From positions 382,944-446,943 of the forward strand of contig NVVD01000001.1 in NCBI GenBank assembly GCA_002402105.1: a stretch of 64,000 bases of DNA, in the 5' to 3' direction. The translations under genes were made by a program, and so were the position numbers. This DNA is from Candidatus Cloacimonadota bacterium. Lineage in GTDB: Bacteria; Muiribacteriota; UBA6191. Below the pieces are notes generated by a model. The model was not told the origin of the DNA. It was given only the letters and a program-made list of their open reading frames with translations, and searched no databases. Of this stretch, positions 36,505 through 44,724 are shown in pieces (position 1 is the first letter of the stretch; each line of letters opens with the position of its first letter).

Positions 36505-37191
36505 ATGTTAACAGCAGTAGATAAAGAAAAACGAGTAACTATTAAAGAAGCAGAAACTCGTACAAAAATACCTCAACGAACTATTAGAAAATATGTTAAA
36601 GACTTTCCAATAATACCTGTTGGACGAGGTCAACATCAAACCTTATTATTTGATTTAGAGGCTATGGAGCTTTTAATTTACACACAGCATCTTTTTAAAG
36701 AAAGAATCCCAAAAATAACCATATCTTCTTTAATTGAAAAGAGAATAAACCCCCTTCAATGTGAAAGTTCTAAAGAAACTATCATTGACCCTTCTTTTGA
36801 TAAAGAAAAGTCTCAAGTATCAAAAATTTATTCAGAAGAAGTAAATAAAGAAGTAGAGATGCTAACACCTATACATGAGATGCCAGAGATTTATGTACAA
36901 GCCAAATTAAATGAAGATGATTTAATTGAAAAGTTATATGACAGAAATATTGAAGCTGAAAAGATGTTATCCCAATATGTTAACAGAGTAGATTTAAATG
37001 AGTCAAAGCTATTAAACCAACAATTAATGATAGATTGTCAAAGTAGTGAAGTCGATGATTTAAAAAAGATAATTTCATTTGAAAAAGAAAGAAACCTATC
37101 TTCTGTAAAGGCTATATTTGATTTGCAAACTAGGCTAGATAAATTAGAAACCCCCAAAACTTTATGGAGTAAGATAGTCTCTTTATTTTAA
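36505..37191 (+). CDS. HTH and coiled-coil DNA-binding protein, plasmid/phage-like
   Basis: A 228-residue protein. Residues 10-60 form a winged or MerR-like helix-turn-helix: 'VTIKEAETRTKIPQRTIRKYV' followed by a wing 'PVGRGQHQTLLFDLEAME'. The C-terminal half (about 130-220) is a charged coiled coil that would allow dimerisation, ending in 'TLWSKIVSLF'. Such HTH-plus-coiled-coil proteins occur on plasmids, phages and other accessory DNA as partition, replication or excision regulators, but I cannot assign one. Start ATG with the site TTGAGGAGA. The heptamer cluster lies just upstream and one copy overlaps the start, so autoregulation is possible. Confidence 0.65.
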   Translation: MLTAVDKEKRVTIKEAETRTKIPQRTIRKYVKDFPIIPVGRGQHQTLLFDLEAMELLIYTQHLFKERIPKITISSLIEKRINPLQCESSKETIIDPSFDKEKSQVSKIYSEEVNKEVEMLTPIHEMPEIYVQAKLNEDDLIEKLYDRNIEAEKMLSQYVNRVDLNESKLLNQQLMIDCQSSEVDDLKKIISFEKERNLSSVKAIFDLQTRLDKLETPKTLWSKIVSLF

Positions 37192-37202
37192 TGGCTTTGT
37201 TA

Positions 37203-37380
37203 TACCAATCCCAATTAAAAAATAAACTTATATAAAGTGCTTTTCTATTTTTTCACTAGGAAACGGGACCTTATTCCCATCGTAAAGCCTTTATTTGTCT
37301 ACTAATCTTAGTTTATTGGAATAAATTCCAATTTCCGATTTTATACTAATTTAATATCGATACTTTAGTTGGGATTGGTA
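37203..37380. mobile_element. 178-bp MITE-like element with 17-bp terminal inverted repeats
   Basis: The left end TACCAATCCCAATTAAA (37203-37219) matches the complement of the right end TACCAATCCCAACTAAA (37364-37380) at 16 of 17 positions. The interior has no gene but has smaller dyads (for example GGAATAAATTCC near 37319) that would fold. It fits exactly between the 3' ends of two convergent genes: the right end abuts the stop of the TVP38-like gene. No clear target duplication beyond TA is visible. A nonautonomous element moved by a transposase elsewhere, or a large bidirectional stem-loop, are the two readings. Confidence 0.6.
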
Positions 37381-38025
37381 CTAGACTTTATTAAGTTTAC
37401 TTTTAGATAAAAAGTACATTAAAATAGCAATAAATAATGAGATAAAAGTGACGATTAAATTTTTAGGATCAGAAAAAGAAGACCCTAAAAATACAAAACT
37501 TATACAACCAGGAATAATTCCTAAAATAGTAGCAAGTAGATAGTTTTTAAAGTTTATATGAAGTGCACCACTTAAATAACAAACAGGATCAAAGGGTATA
37601 AAACTAAGTCTTAATATTAATATGGTGAAAAAAGAATTTTGCTTAATATTGTCAGAATAAAGTAGTTTGCCAAATTTACTATTTTGATATTTTTTTAAGA
37701 TATCTTTACCAAAATAATATCCAAGTGAATATGAAAGTATAGAGCTAAGACTCTCCCCTATAAAAGTATATAAAACCCCTAGATATGGGCCAAAAATTAA
37801 GCCAGATGATAGAGCCATTATAGAAGGTGGAAATAAAATAACTGGTCTTATTGTATATAATACGATGAATAAAAAGCCCGAAATTTGACCTTGATTTTGT
37901 AAAAAAAATTGAATTTGTTTGGGATAGTTTAAAGGGTTACTATTGTTTGTATATAAATAAACAAAAAGTGTTAAGCAAGTAAGCCCCCAAATAAGAAGAG
38001 AATATTTTTTAAGTTTTAAACTCAT
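37381..38025 (-). CDS. TVP38/TMEM64 (DedA-superfamily, VTT domain) membrane protein
   Basis: A 214-residue inner-membrane protein with five to six membrane segments. The VTT-domain signature appears as 'FGPYLGVLYTFIGESLSSILSYSLGYYFG', followed by 'ILILRLSFIPFDPVCYLSGAL' and 'GIIPGCISFVFLG' (each noted as shorter blocks). The reentrant glycine motif and the R-(S/N)-x-P-x-P-F loop are hallmarks of the DedA superfamily, which handles lipid flipping or proton-coupled transport. Substrate is unknown. The stop codon lies directly at the end of the MITE-like element. Confidence 0.88.
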   Translation of the reverse strand: MSLKLKKYSLLIWGLTCLTLFVYLYTNNSNPLNYPKQIQFFLQNQGQISGFLFIVLYTIRPVILFPPSIMALSSGLIFGPYLGVLYTFIGESLSSILSYSLGYYFGKDILKKYQNSKFGKLLYSDNIKQNSFFTILILRLSFIPFDPVCYLSGALHINFKNYLLATILGIIPGCISFVFLGSSFSDPKNLIVTFISLFIAILMYFLSKSKLNKV

Positions 38026-38088
38026 AATATAAAAAACTCAAATCAAATTTAATGGGTTCGAGTAGGTAAAAATAATTAAGAAAATCAC

Positions 38089-38178
38089 GAAGCTGCAAGA
38101 GCTTCTTAAATCCTTCGGTTTATTACTATAAAAATTAAATACTCCGTTAACATGGGATTTCTATTTGTCAGCCCATGT
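38089..38178. repeat. Two short inverted repeats in the divergent gap before ybjQ-like genes
   Basis: GAAGCT (38089-38094) pairs with AGCTTC (38100-38105), and ACATGGG (38150-38156) pairs with CCCATGT (38172-38178). They lie between the divergent TVP38-like and YbjQ-like genes. They may be a regulator site or structured leader; neither is followed by a strong T run. The rest of the 261-base gap shows nothing else. Confidence 0.35.
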
Positions 38179-38286
38179 ACTATGAGCCCAAAACAGTAAA
38201 ACCATTTGTATATGAGTATAGTATATATAAATTAACTGTGATAACTTTGATATCAAAGATTTAATTTAATTGAAAGGGATAATGTA

Positions 38287-38607
38287 ATGATTTTATCAAA
38301 TTTAGAGTTTATACCTCAAAAAAAAATAGTGAAACATATTGGTTTAGTATCTGGTTCTACAATTAGAGCAAAACACTTTGGGTCAGACCTTATGGCTGGT
38401 TTAAAAAATATGATAGGTGGGGAGTTAAAAGGTTATACAGATTTAATGAATGAGTCTAGGCAAGAAGCAACTGATAGAATGATTGCCCAAGCTACTCAAT
38501 TAGGTGCAAATGCTATTATTAATATTCGTTTTTCAACTTCTTCTGTTGCTCAAGGTGCAGCTGAGTTGTACGCCTATGGTACAGCTGTAGTTGTGGAGTC
38601 TGTATAA
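38287..38607 (+). CDS. YbjQ/UPF0145 family protein
   Basis: A 106-residue soluble protein of the YbjQ (UPF0145) family. Signatures include 'LVSGSTIRAKHFGSDLMAGLKN' (seen as two blocks), 'IGGELKGYTDLMNESRQEA' and 'LGANAIINIRFSTS'. Family members form pentameric rings and have no agreed function; 'heavy-metal binding' in database names is based on weak evidence. Start ATG with AAAGGGA upstream. It overlaps the next gene by one base (TAATG). Confidence 0.9.
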   Translation: MILSNLEFIPQKKIVKHIGLVSGSTIRAKHFGSDLMAGLKNMIGGELKGYTDLMNESRQEATDRMIAQATQLGANAIINIRFSTSSVAQGAAELYAYGTAVVVESV

Positions 38608-39068
38608 TGGATCTTTTATTTACCTTTGCTCCTGTTTTCATTTTTTTAATTTTAGGATATATAGTAGGTTCAATTGTTGAAAAAAACCATTATAAAAGTA
38701 TTTATGCAAGAGAGGCTAAATTAATAGATTTACCTGTTTTGACTATTAAAAGAATACCTACTGATAAAATAGTGAGAGAAACTTTTTTAGTTCAGGGTTC
38801 GGTTGTTATTTCTTTAGATTATTTCAAGCGTTTTTTAGCAAGTATGAAAAACCTTATTGGTGGTAGGTTAGGCACTTATGAAAGTCTATTAGATAGGGCA
38901 AGAAGAGAAGCAATACTAAGATTAAAAGAAAATGCTACTGGTGCAGACATAATTTATAACTTAAAACTTGAATCCTGTGCAATAGGAAAATCTGCAAATT
39001 CAAAAAAACAAATAGGCTCAATAGAAGTATTTGCATACGGGACAGCCGTAAAATATTCAAAAGTTTGA
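38607..39068 (+). CDS. Membrane-anchored YbjQ-like paralogue
   Basis: A 153-residue protein with one N-terminal membrane helix (residues 4-22), followed by a YbjQ-like domain paralogous to the preceding gene: 'YFKRFLASMKNLIGGRLGTYESLLDRARREA' blocks and a closing 'EVFAYGTAVKY'. The tandem gives a free and a membrane-bound ring subunit. Translation is coupled to the preceding gene by the TAATG overlap. The M48 protease starts 4 bases downstream, so all three probably act together, perhaps in envelope stress (inference). Confidence 0.85.
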   Translation: MDLLFTFAPVFIFLILGYIVGSIVEKNHYKSIYAREAKLIDLPVLTIKRIPTDKIVRETFLVQGSVVISLDYFKRFLASMKNLIGGRLGTYESLLDRARREAILRLKENATGADIIYNLKLESCAIGKSANSKKQIGSIEVFAYGTAVKYSKV

Positions 39069-39072
39069 AAAG

Positions 39073-39960
39073 ATGGATGAAAGCCAAAAAAATTTAAAAG
39101 AAAAAAAGTTAGAAATGATTCAGATGACAATAAATCAATCGGATGAACACCCTTTAAAATCATTTGTTCATGTATTAGGTGGAATCTTAGTTTTTTTATC
39201 TATTGTTTATTGCAGTTTAAAAGTTGTAATAGATGCTAGTATCTATTTAATGCCAGATTCAACAGCCATTTATTTGACAAAATCTTTAGGCGATATAATT
39301 ATATTTAATCAAGAGTCTAGTGAAAAAAATGAAACTCAAAAATATGTTCAAGACTTATTAAACAGATTAAAAGAAAATTCAAGTCTAAAAAACGTAGACA
39401 TTGAAGTTATTATTAGATCAGATAGTACATTAAATGCTCTTTCTTACCCTGGCTATAAAATAGTAGTTAATCAGGGTTTGTTAGAGTTTGTTAAGTCAGA
39501 AAATGAACTTGCTTTTATTTTAGGACATGAGCTTGGGCATTATCATTACAGACATTTACTAAAAAGACTTAGCTCTTCTGTATTAGATTTTAGCGTTGCT
39601 ATTATTACTTTAATATCAGGAGTAGATACATCAATAGTTAAAACTTTATCTGCAAACTTAAATAAACAATTTTCTCAAAGACAAGAAAGTGAATCAGATG
39701 ATTATGCTCTTAAATTAGTAGATCGTACTTATGATGGAAATTCATCAGGAGCAACAGATTTCTTTGAAAAACTTTCTAAAACAGAGGGTTTTATTAGAAA
39801 TAGTTTAAACTTTCTATTTACTCACCCTCTATCTAAAGACAGAGTAAGCCATCTAAAAACTTCTATAGAAGATTTTAAAATGTCTGATAAAGGTTTAACA
39901 CCCTTACCAAAAAATATATTTATCTTAGATAACATATCCAAGAAAGAAGAAGATGAATGA
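39073..39960 (+). CDS. M48-family zinc metalloprotease, membrane-anchored
   Basis: A 295-residue protein with one membrane segment near residues 32-56 and no signal peptide cleavage site. The zinc motif is 'LGHELGHYHYRHLL' (HExxH) and the third ligand lies in 'RQESESDDYALKLV', where the glutamate is conserved in M48 proteins. It resembles HtpX/Oma1/BepA-type peptidases that clear damaged envelope proteins; the domain sits in the periplasm if the helix is an N-in anchor. It follows the YbjQ pair by 4 bases and overlaps the aspartokinase start by 4 (ATGA), making a mixed operon. Confidence 0.9.
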   Translation: MDESQKNLKEKKLEMIQMTINQSDEHPLKSFVHVLGGILVFLSIVYCSLKVVIDASIYLMPDSTAIYLTKSLGDIIIFNQESSEKNETQKYVQDLLNRLKENSSLKNVDIEVIIRSDSTLNALSYPGYKIVVNQGLLEFVKSENELAFILGHELGHYHYRHLLKRLSSSVLDFSVAIITLISGVDTSIVKTLSANLNKQFSQRQESESDDYALKLVDRTYDGNSSGATDFFEKLSKTEGFIRNSLNFLFTHPLSKDRVSHLKTSIEDFKMSDKGLTPLPKNIFILDNISKKEEDE

Positions 39961-41363
39961 TAGTAATGAAGTTTGGTGGAGCCTCGCTTCAAGATGACTT
40001 TAATTTTGCAAATGTTATTAAAGTTGTTCAAGAAAATAAAGAAAAAAACCCGATAGTTGTAGTTTCTGCCATGAAAGGTGTGACTGATTTATTACTAGAA
40101 TCAATACATTTTGCAGTTCAACGAGAAAATTTAAAGTTATCTAATCATTTAAAAAAAATTAAAGAGAAACACATAAATGTTATAGAGAGTTTGATAAAAA
40201 ATGAAAAGAAACGTACTGATGTTTTAAAAGATTTAGAAAAACATTTATTAGATTTAGGATATTTGTTAAATGCTGTTTCTGTATTAAAAGAATATACAAA
40301 AAAATCTTGGGATATGATTTTGTCTTATGGTGAAAAACTTTCCTCAAGAATTTTGATTGATTTGATGCTTTCTCATAATATAAATGCTGTTCAAGTACTT
40401 GGAGAAGAGGTTATTGTTACAGACTCTAATTTTAACTCAGCCTATCCAAATTTTTCATTAACTAAAAAAAAGTCAAACCAAATATTAAAACCAATGATAA
40501 AAAAAGGGTTTACTCCAGTTATTGCTGGTTTTACAGGGGCTACTAAAGATGGTGAAACCACGACTATGGGACGAGGTGGGAGTGATTTAAGTGCTTCAAT
40601 TATTGGTGCTTGTATGGATTGCGAAGAGGTTTGGTTTTTAAAAGAAGTCGATGGAATCATGACCCATGACCCAAGGGTTGTTAGTGAAGCTTCTTTGATT
40701 AAAGAAATAACTTATTCAGAGGTGGCAGAGCTTTCTTACTTTGGTGCAAAGGTTTTACACCCTATTGCAATTCATCCATTAAAAGAAAATGGAATCATAG
40801 CTAGAATTAAAAATGTATATGATGTTAATAGTGACGGAACAAAAGTAAGTGCTTTGATTACTACAAACACAAATAAATTAAAACCTGTTAAAGCTATTTC
40901 AGTTATCAATGATATTTGTTTATTAACGATTCAAGGTGAAGGAATGATTGGTATACCTGGAGTAGCGGCAAAGGTTTTTACTTGTCTTGCTGACTCTATG
41001 ATTAACGTTTTGATGATTTCTCAATCAAGCTCTGAACAAAATATTTGTATTGTTATTAATAAGGTGGATAGAAAGTCAGCTATTAATAAACTAAATGAAA
41101 AGTTTGAATTAGAAATATTAAAAGGCTTAATGGGTTCAATTAAGGTTCAAGAATCATTTAGTGTTTTATCTTTAGTAGGCAAAGAAATGGCTGGTACATC
41201 AGGGGTTTGTGGTAAAATTTTCAGTATTTTAGGTCAGGGAGATATTAATATAGTTATGATTGCTCAAGGTTCGAGTGAGTTAAATATTTCTTTTTTAATC
41301 GAGAAATCAAAATCTAAACTAGCGGTTAATTTATTACACAAAGCATTTTTGTTACATGAATAA
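39957..41363 (+). CDS. Aspartate kinase with C-terminal tandem ACT domains
   Basis: A 468-residue monofunctional aspartokinase for the first step to threonine, lysine and methionine. The start has 'MKFGGASLQD', the kinase core has 'TTMGRGGSDLSASIIG', and 'WFLKEVDGIMTHDPR' is the C-terminal kinase signature. Two ACT domains (about 320-465) carry 'MISQSSSEQNICIVI' and 'MIAQGSSELNISFLIE', the effector-binding pattern of ThrA-type enzymes, so threonine feedback is likely. Its stop overlaps the homoserine dehydrogenase start by 8 bases. Together they look like a ThrA bifunctional enzyme encoded as two genes. Confidence 0.94.
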   Translation: MIVMKFGGASLQDDFNFANVIKVVQENKEKNPIVVVSAMKGVTDLLLESIHFAVQRENLKLSNHLKKIKEKHINVIESLIKNEKKRTDVLKDLEKHLLDLGYLLNAVSVLKEYTKKSWDMILSYGEKLSSRILIDLMLSHNINAVQVLGEEVIVTDSNFNSAYPNFSLTKKKSNQILKPMIKKGFTPVIAGFTGATKDGETTTMGRGGSDLSASIIGACMDCEEVWFLKEVDGIMTHDPRVVSEASLIKEITYSEVAELSYFGAKVLHPIAIHPLKENGIIARIKNVYDVNSDGTKVSALITTNTNKLKPVKAISVINDICLLTIQGEGMIGIPGVAAKVFTCLADSMINVLMISQSSSEQNICIVINKVDRKSAINKLNEKFELEILKGLMGSIKVQESFSVLSLVGKEMAGTSGVCGKIFSILGQGDINIVMIAQGSSELNISFLIEKSKSKLAVNLLHKAFLLHE

Positions 41364-42378
41364 TATTTCAATAATTTTATTTGGCTATGGCAACATAGGT
41401 AAAGCTTTTCATCAGCGTTTATTAAAGCAAAAACAAGTAATTCAAAAAAAATATAAGGCAAAGTTTCATTTTGATTTAATTTTGCGTTCTTCATCTTATC
41501 TTATGGGTGATAAATGGGTAGATTCAAAAGATACATTAAATGTTTTTAAAAAATTCATAAAAAAAAGTCCTAATAAAAAGTATTTAATTGTGGATTGTAC
41601 GGCATCAAAAGAGATGTATAATTTATATTTAGAAATAAAAGATATTGATGCTTGTGTAATTGCTGCTAATAAAGTTCCGTTGAGTTTATCTCACAATAAG
41701 TACATGGATTTAATGTCTCACCTTACAAAAGAGAATATCTTTTATTTTTATGAAGCTACTGTAGGTGCTGGTTTACCAGTTGTTAAACCATTTATAGATT
41801 TACTTGATTCGGGAGATGAAATTAAAGAAGTTGTTGGTTCTTTTTCTGGTACATTAACCTATTTATTTTCAGACTCAAAGTTGCCTTTTTCAAAAAGAAT
41901 CCAAAATGCTTATGATATGGCTTATACAGAGCCAGACCCAAGGATTGATTTATCTGGTTTAGATGTTGCTAGAAAATGCTTAGTTTTAGCAAGATTAATG
42001 GGGCTTAATTTATCACTAGAGGATATTGAAATTGAAAACTTGGTTCCTGAGTCTTTGAGAGATATTGAATTAGATGAATTTTTTAATCGTTTAGATGAGT
42101 GTGACAAAAAAATTCAAGAAAAAGAAGAAAATGCCTTTAAGTTAAATAAATCTTTGTGTTACATGGGCAAAATATTTCAATCAGGTATAAAAGTAGGACT
42201 TTTTGAAGTAGAGCAGACTAGCTCTTTTTACGGATTAAAAGGGACTTCTAATTTAATTGAAATTTGCTCAAACTTTTATCCAGAAGGTTATTTAATTAAA
42301 GGTCCAGGTGCTGGTGTAGATGTTACTGTTTGTGGATTAATAAGTGACATTTTTAAAGGCTTAATAATATTGAAATAG
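41356..42378 (+). CDS. Homoserine dehydrogenase
   Basis: A 340-residue NAD(P)-dependent enzyme that reduces aspartate semialdehyde to homoserine. The dinucleotide loop is 'LFGYGNIGKAFHQRLL'. Catalytic and substrate motifs include 'VIAANKVPLS', 'YEATVGAGLPVV' and 'AYTEPDPRIDLSGLDVARK', and the end has 'KGPGAGVDVTVCG'. It lacks the extra C-terminal ACT domain of Gram-positive enzymes and matches the C-terminal half of ThrA. It overlaps the aspartokinase gene by 8 bases. A 76-base gap with a candidate promoter then separates it from thrB. Confidence 0.93.
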   Translation: MNNISIILFGYGNIGKAFHQRLLKQKQVIQKKYKAKFHFDLILRSSSYLMGDKWVDSKDTLNVFKKFIKKSPNKKYLIVDCTASKEMYNLYLEIKDIDACVIAANKVPLSLSHNKYMDLMSHLTKENIFYFYEATVGAGLPVVKPFIDLLDSGDEIKEVVGSFSGTLTYLFSDSKLPFSKRIQNAYDMAYTEPDPRIDLSGLDVARKCLVLARLMGLNLSLEDIEIENLVPESLRDIELDEFFNRLDECDKKIQEKEENAFKLNKSLCYMGKIFQSGIKVGLFEVEQTSSFYGLKGTSNLIEICSNFYPEGYLIKGPGAGVDVTVCGLISDIFKGLIILK

Positions 42379-42381
42379 TTT

Positions 42382-42411
42382 TTGAAATTTGAAAAATAGT
42401 TATGGTATGAT
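42382..42411 (+). promoter_or_regulatory. Candidate sigma-70-type promoter for thrB-thrC
   Basis: TTGAAA (42382-42387) and TATGAT (42406-42411) are spaced by 18 bases, 44 bases before the thrB ATG. It is the only gap of size in the threonine run, so internal expression of thrBC is plausible. AT-rich DNA gives many such matches. Confidence 0.3.
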
Positions 42412-42454
42412 TGTAGTTGTATAATATGCAAATAATTAATAACCCAAGGATTAT

Positions 42455-43399
42455 ATGAGACCATCTAAATGGATAAAAGTAAGCGCTCCTGCTTCTATTG
42501 GAAATGTCGGTGTAGGTTTTGATGTATTAGGTTTAGCTATAAAACAACCAAGAGACGAGGTATGGTTGAGACAATCTACATCTTTGGGTGTAAATATTAT
42601 CGAAATTGAAGGAGATGATGGTCTTCTACCTTTAGATGATAAAAAAAATACGGCTGGTATTGCAATAAACTTTTTATTAGAAATTTATTTTCAACAAACA
42701 AATCAAAAAATAGGTGTAGAGCTTAAACTAATCAAAAATATGCCTTTAAAATCTGGTTTAGGTTCATCGGGTGCTAGTGCAGCAGCAGCGGTTTTTGCAT
42801 TACAACATTTATTAAACTGTTTTACTATAGATCAACAACTTGAGGCTTGTTTATTTGCAGAAACAAGAGTTTCTGGTCGTCATGCTGATAATGTTGCACC
42901 ATCGCTTCTTGGTGGTTTGTGTATTATTCAATCAATGTCACCATTAAAGGTTTTATCTATACCAGTTGATTTTAATTTACCTATTGCTGTGATTCATCCA
43001 GATATTAAAATTTCAACAAAAGAGTCACGAAACCAGATTCCTGCTAGAGTTTCAATGGTAGATTGTGTTAATAATTTATCAAAAGTAGCTAGTTTGGTGT
43101 ATGCAATATCTAGTAAAGATCCTGTTTTATTTGCAAGGTCATTAAATGATATGATTATTGAAAAATATAGAGCACCAAATATAGCTGGTTATTCAGATAT
43201 TAAAGATAAGTTAATGGAAGACGCTGATGTTGGTGTGGCAATTAGTGGTTCTGGGCCTTCAATTTTAATTGCTGCTAGAGATACAATGCATTTAGTTAGA
43301 CAAGTTCATAAAGTAAAGGCTCATTATGAGGAGTTAAATATAGAGTTAAACGTTTATTTAAAGGGTGTTGATTCAAAAGGAGCTTGTCTTGTTGAGTAA
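42455..43399 (+). CDS. thrB: Homoserine kinase
   Basis: A 314-residue GHMP-family kinase phosphorylating homoserine to O-phosphohomoserine. The N-terminal 'VSAPASIGNVGVGFDVLGLA' is the family start, 'LKSGLGSSGASAAAAV' is the ATP-binding loop, and 'VAISGSGPSILI' is the conserved C-terminal glycine motif. The start ATG has CCAAGGA upstream. Its last 11 bases overlap the threonine synthase gene, whose ribosome site lies inside it. Confidence 0.95.
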   Translation: MRPSKWIKVSAPASIGNVGVGFDVLGLAIKQPRDEVWLRQSTSLGVNIIEIEGDDGLLPLDDKKNTAGIAINFLLEIYFQQTNQKIGVELKLIKNMPLKSGLGSSGASAAAAVFALQHLLNCFTIDQQLEACLFAETRVSGRHADNVAPSLLGGLCIIQSMSPLKVLSIPVDFNLPIAVIHPDIKISTKESRNQIPARVSMVDCVNNLSKVASLVYAISSKDPVLFARSLNDMIIEKYRAPNIAGYSDIKDKLMEDADVGVAISGSGPSILIAARDTMHLVRQVHKVKAHYEELNIELNVYLKGVDSKGACLVE

Positions 43400-44660
43400 A
43401 AAAATTAGATTAGATTGTATTTCTTGTGATAAAACTTATAGTTATGATTATAAAAGCTTTTTTTGTGATTGTGGTGACTTATTAAAAGTATCCTTTTTAA
43501 AAAAGCCCAATTTATCAAAAGAGCAAATCAATGCAAGGTCAACTAATTTTTCTTCAAAATGTCAATCTGGCGTATGGCGTTTCAAGGAGTGGCATTTAGA
43601 TTTAGATGAAAGCTCTATTTGTACTCGTTTAGAAGGTAATACAAACCTTTATCAATCAGATTTATTGTCAAAGTATACAAGAGTGGCAAATTTACGTATC
43701 AAACACGAGGGAGAAAACCCTAGTGGCTCTTTTAAAGATCGTGGAATGACGACTGCTATTTCAATGGCAAAACTTTTAGGATATAAAGCTGTTGCTTGTG
43801 CTTCTACTGGTAATACTTCGGCTTCTATGGCTAGTTATGCTGCTAGTTGCGGGTTAAAAGCTTTTGTTTTTATTCCTGATGGTAAAATTTCTTTTGGAAA
43901 ACTATCACAATCTTTGGCATACGGGGCACATACATTACAAATCCAAGGTAACTTTGATGATGCTTTGACACTTGTACAAGATTTATGTCAAAAAAAGGGT
44001 ATATACCTTTTAAATTCTTTAAACCCCTATCGCATCGAAGGTCAAAAAACTATTTTCTTTGAATTGATGCAACAATTAAACTTTGAAGTACCTGACTGGA
44101 TAATTTTACCAGGCGGAAATTTAGGTAACGTATCAGCATTAGGTAAAGCCGCTTTTGAACTAAAAGAATGGGGAATTATTGATAAAATTCCACGCTTTGC
44201 AGTAGTGCAAGCAAAAGGCGCTAACCCATTTTATCTTTTGATGAGCACAGAGTCAGACTCTTTGACTCCAATGATACCAGAAACCATGGCAAGTGCCATC
44301 AGAATAGGCAACCCTGTCAGCTGGAAAAAAGCACAAAAAGTGATATTAAATAGCAACGGTTATGTGACCCAAGTTACAGAACAAGAAATTATGGATGCAA
44401 AAACGATGGTAGACCGCTCAGGAATAGGAGCAGAACCAGCTTCTTGTTGTTCAATAGCAGGGTTAAAAAAGTTACAATCACAAGGCATCATTAAAACAAA
44501 TGAATCAGTTGTAGCAATTTTAACTGGTCATGTTTTAAAAGACCCCGATAACAATGTAAAAATACATACTGATGTTAATAGTGATTTATGTAATAACGCT
44601 GTTAAATTATCTAATGATATGGGTGAGATTGAAGGTGTTATTGATGGGTTGTTGGGGTGA
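43389..44660 (+). CDS. thrC: Threonine synthase
   Basis: PLP enzyme converting O-phosphohomoserine to threonine. I choose TTG 43389 (423 residues) because AAAGGAG ends 6 bases before it; TTG 43392 is equally possible, while a start at 43365 lacks a site. The N-terminal 'CISC...CDC' pattern (four cysteines) may bind zinc, as in some threonine synthases. The PLP lysine is in 'GENPSGSFKDRGMT', and the phosphate loop 'CASTGNTSASMASYA' is clear, as is 'ILPGGNLGN'. It closes the threonine run. A hairpin with a T run overlaps its end. Confidence 0.94.
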   Translation: MLSKKIRLDCISCDKTYSYDYKSFFCDCGDLLKVSFLKKPNLSKEQINARSTNFSSKCQSGVWRFKEWHLDLDESSICTRLEGNTNLYQSDLLSKYTRVANLRIKHEGENPSGSFKDRGMTTAISMAKLLGYKAVACASTGNTSASMASYAASCGLKAFVFIPDGKISFGKLSQSLAYGAHTLQIQGNFDDALTLVQDLCQKKGIYLLNSLNPYRIEGQKTIFFELMQQLNFEVPDWIILPGGNLGNVSALGKAAFELKEWGIIDKIPRFAVVQAKGANPFYLLMSTESDSLTPMIPETMASAIRIGNPVSWKKAQKVILNSNGYVTQVTEQEIMDAKTMVDRSGIGAEPASCCSIAGLKKLQSQGIIKTNESVVAILTGHVLKDPDNNVKIHTDVNSDLCNNAVKLSNDMGEIEGVIDGLLG

Positions 44661-44682
44661 GAAATTTCACCTACAATTTTTT
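44656..44682 (+). terminator. Probable terminator after thrC
   Basis: GGTGA (44656-44660) pairs with TCACC (44667-44671), and TACAATTTTTTG follows. The stem overlaps the thrC stop codon and is short, so the terminator is likely but modest. Confidence 0.5.
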
Positions 44683-44724
44683 GTTTTTCAGAGTTATGAT
44701 TTAATCCTCGTGTTTTATCACTAT

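Noticed and set aside
37203-37380. Plain bidirectional terminator as the sole explanation of the inverted ends
   Set aside because: The arms are 144 bases apart and lack a T run, so a mobile-element origin is the better first reading, though a terminator role is not excluded.
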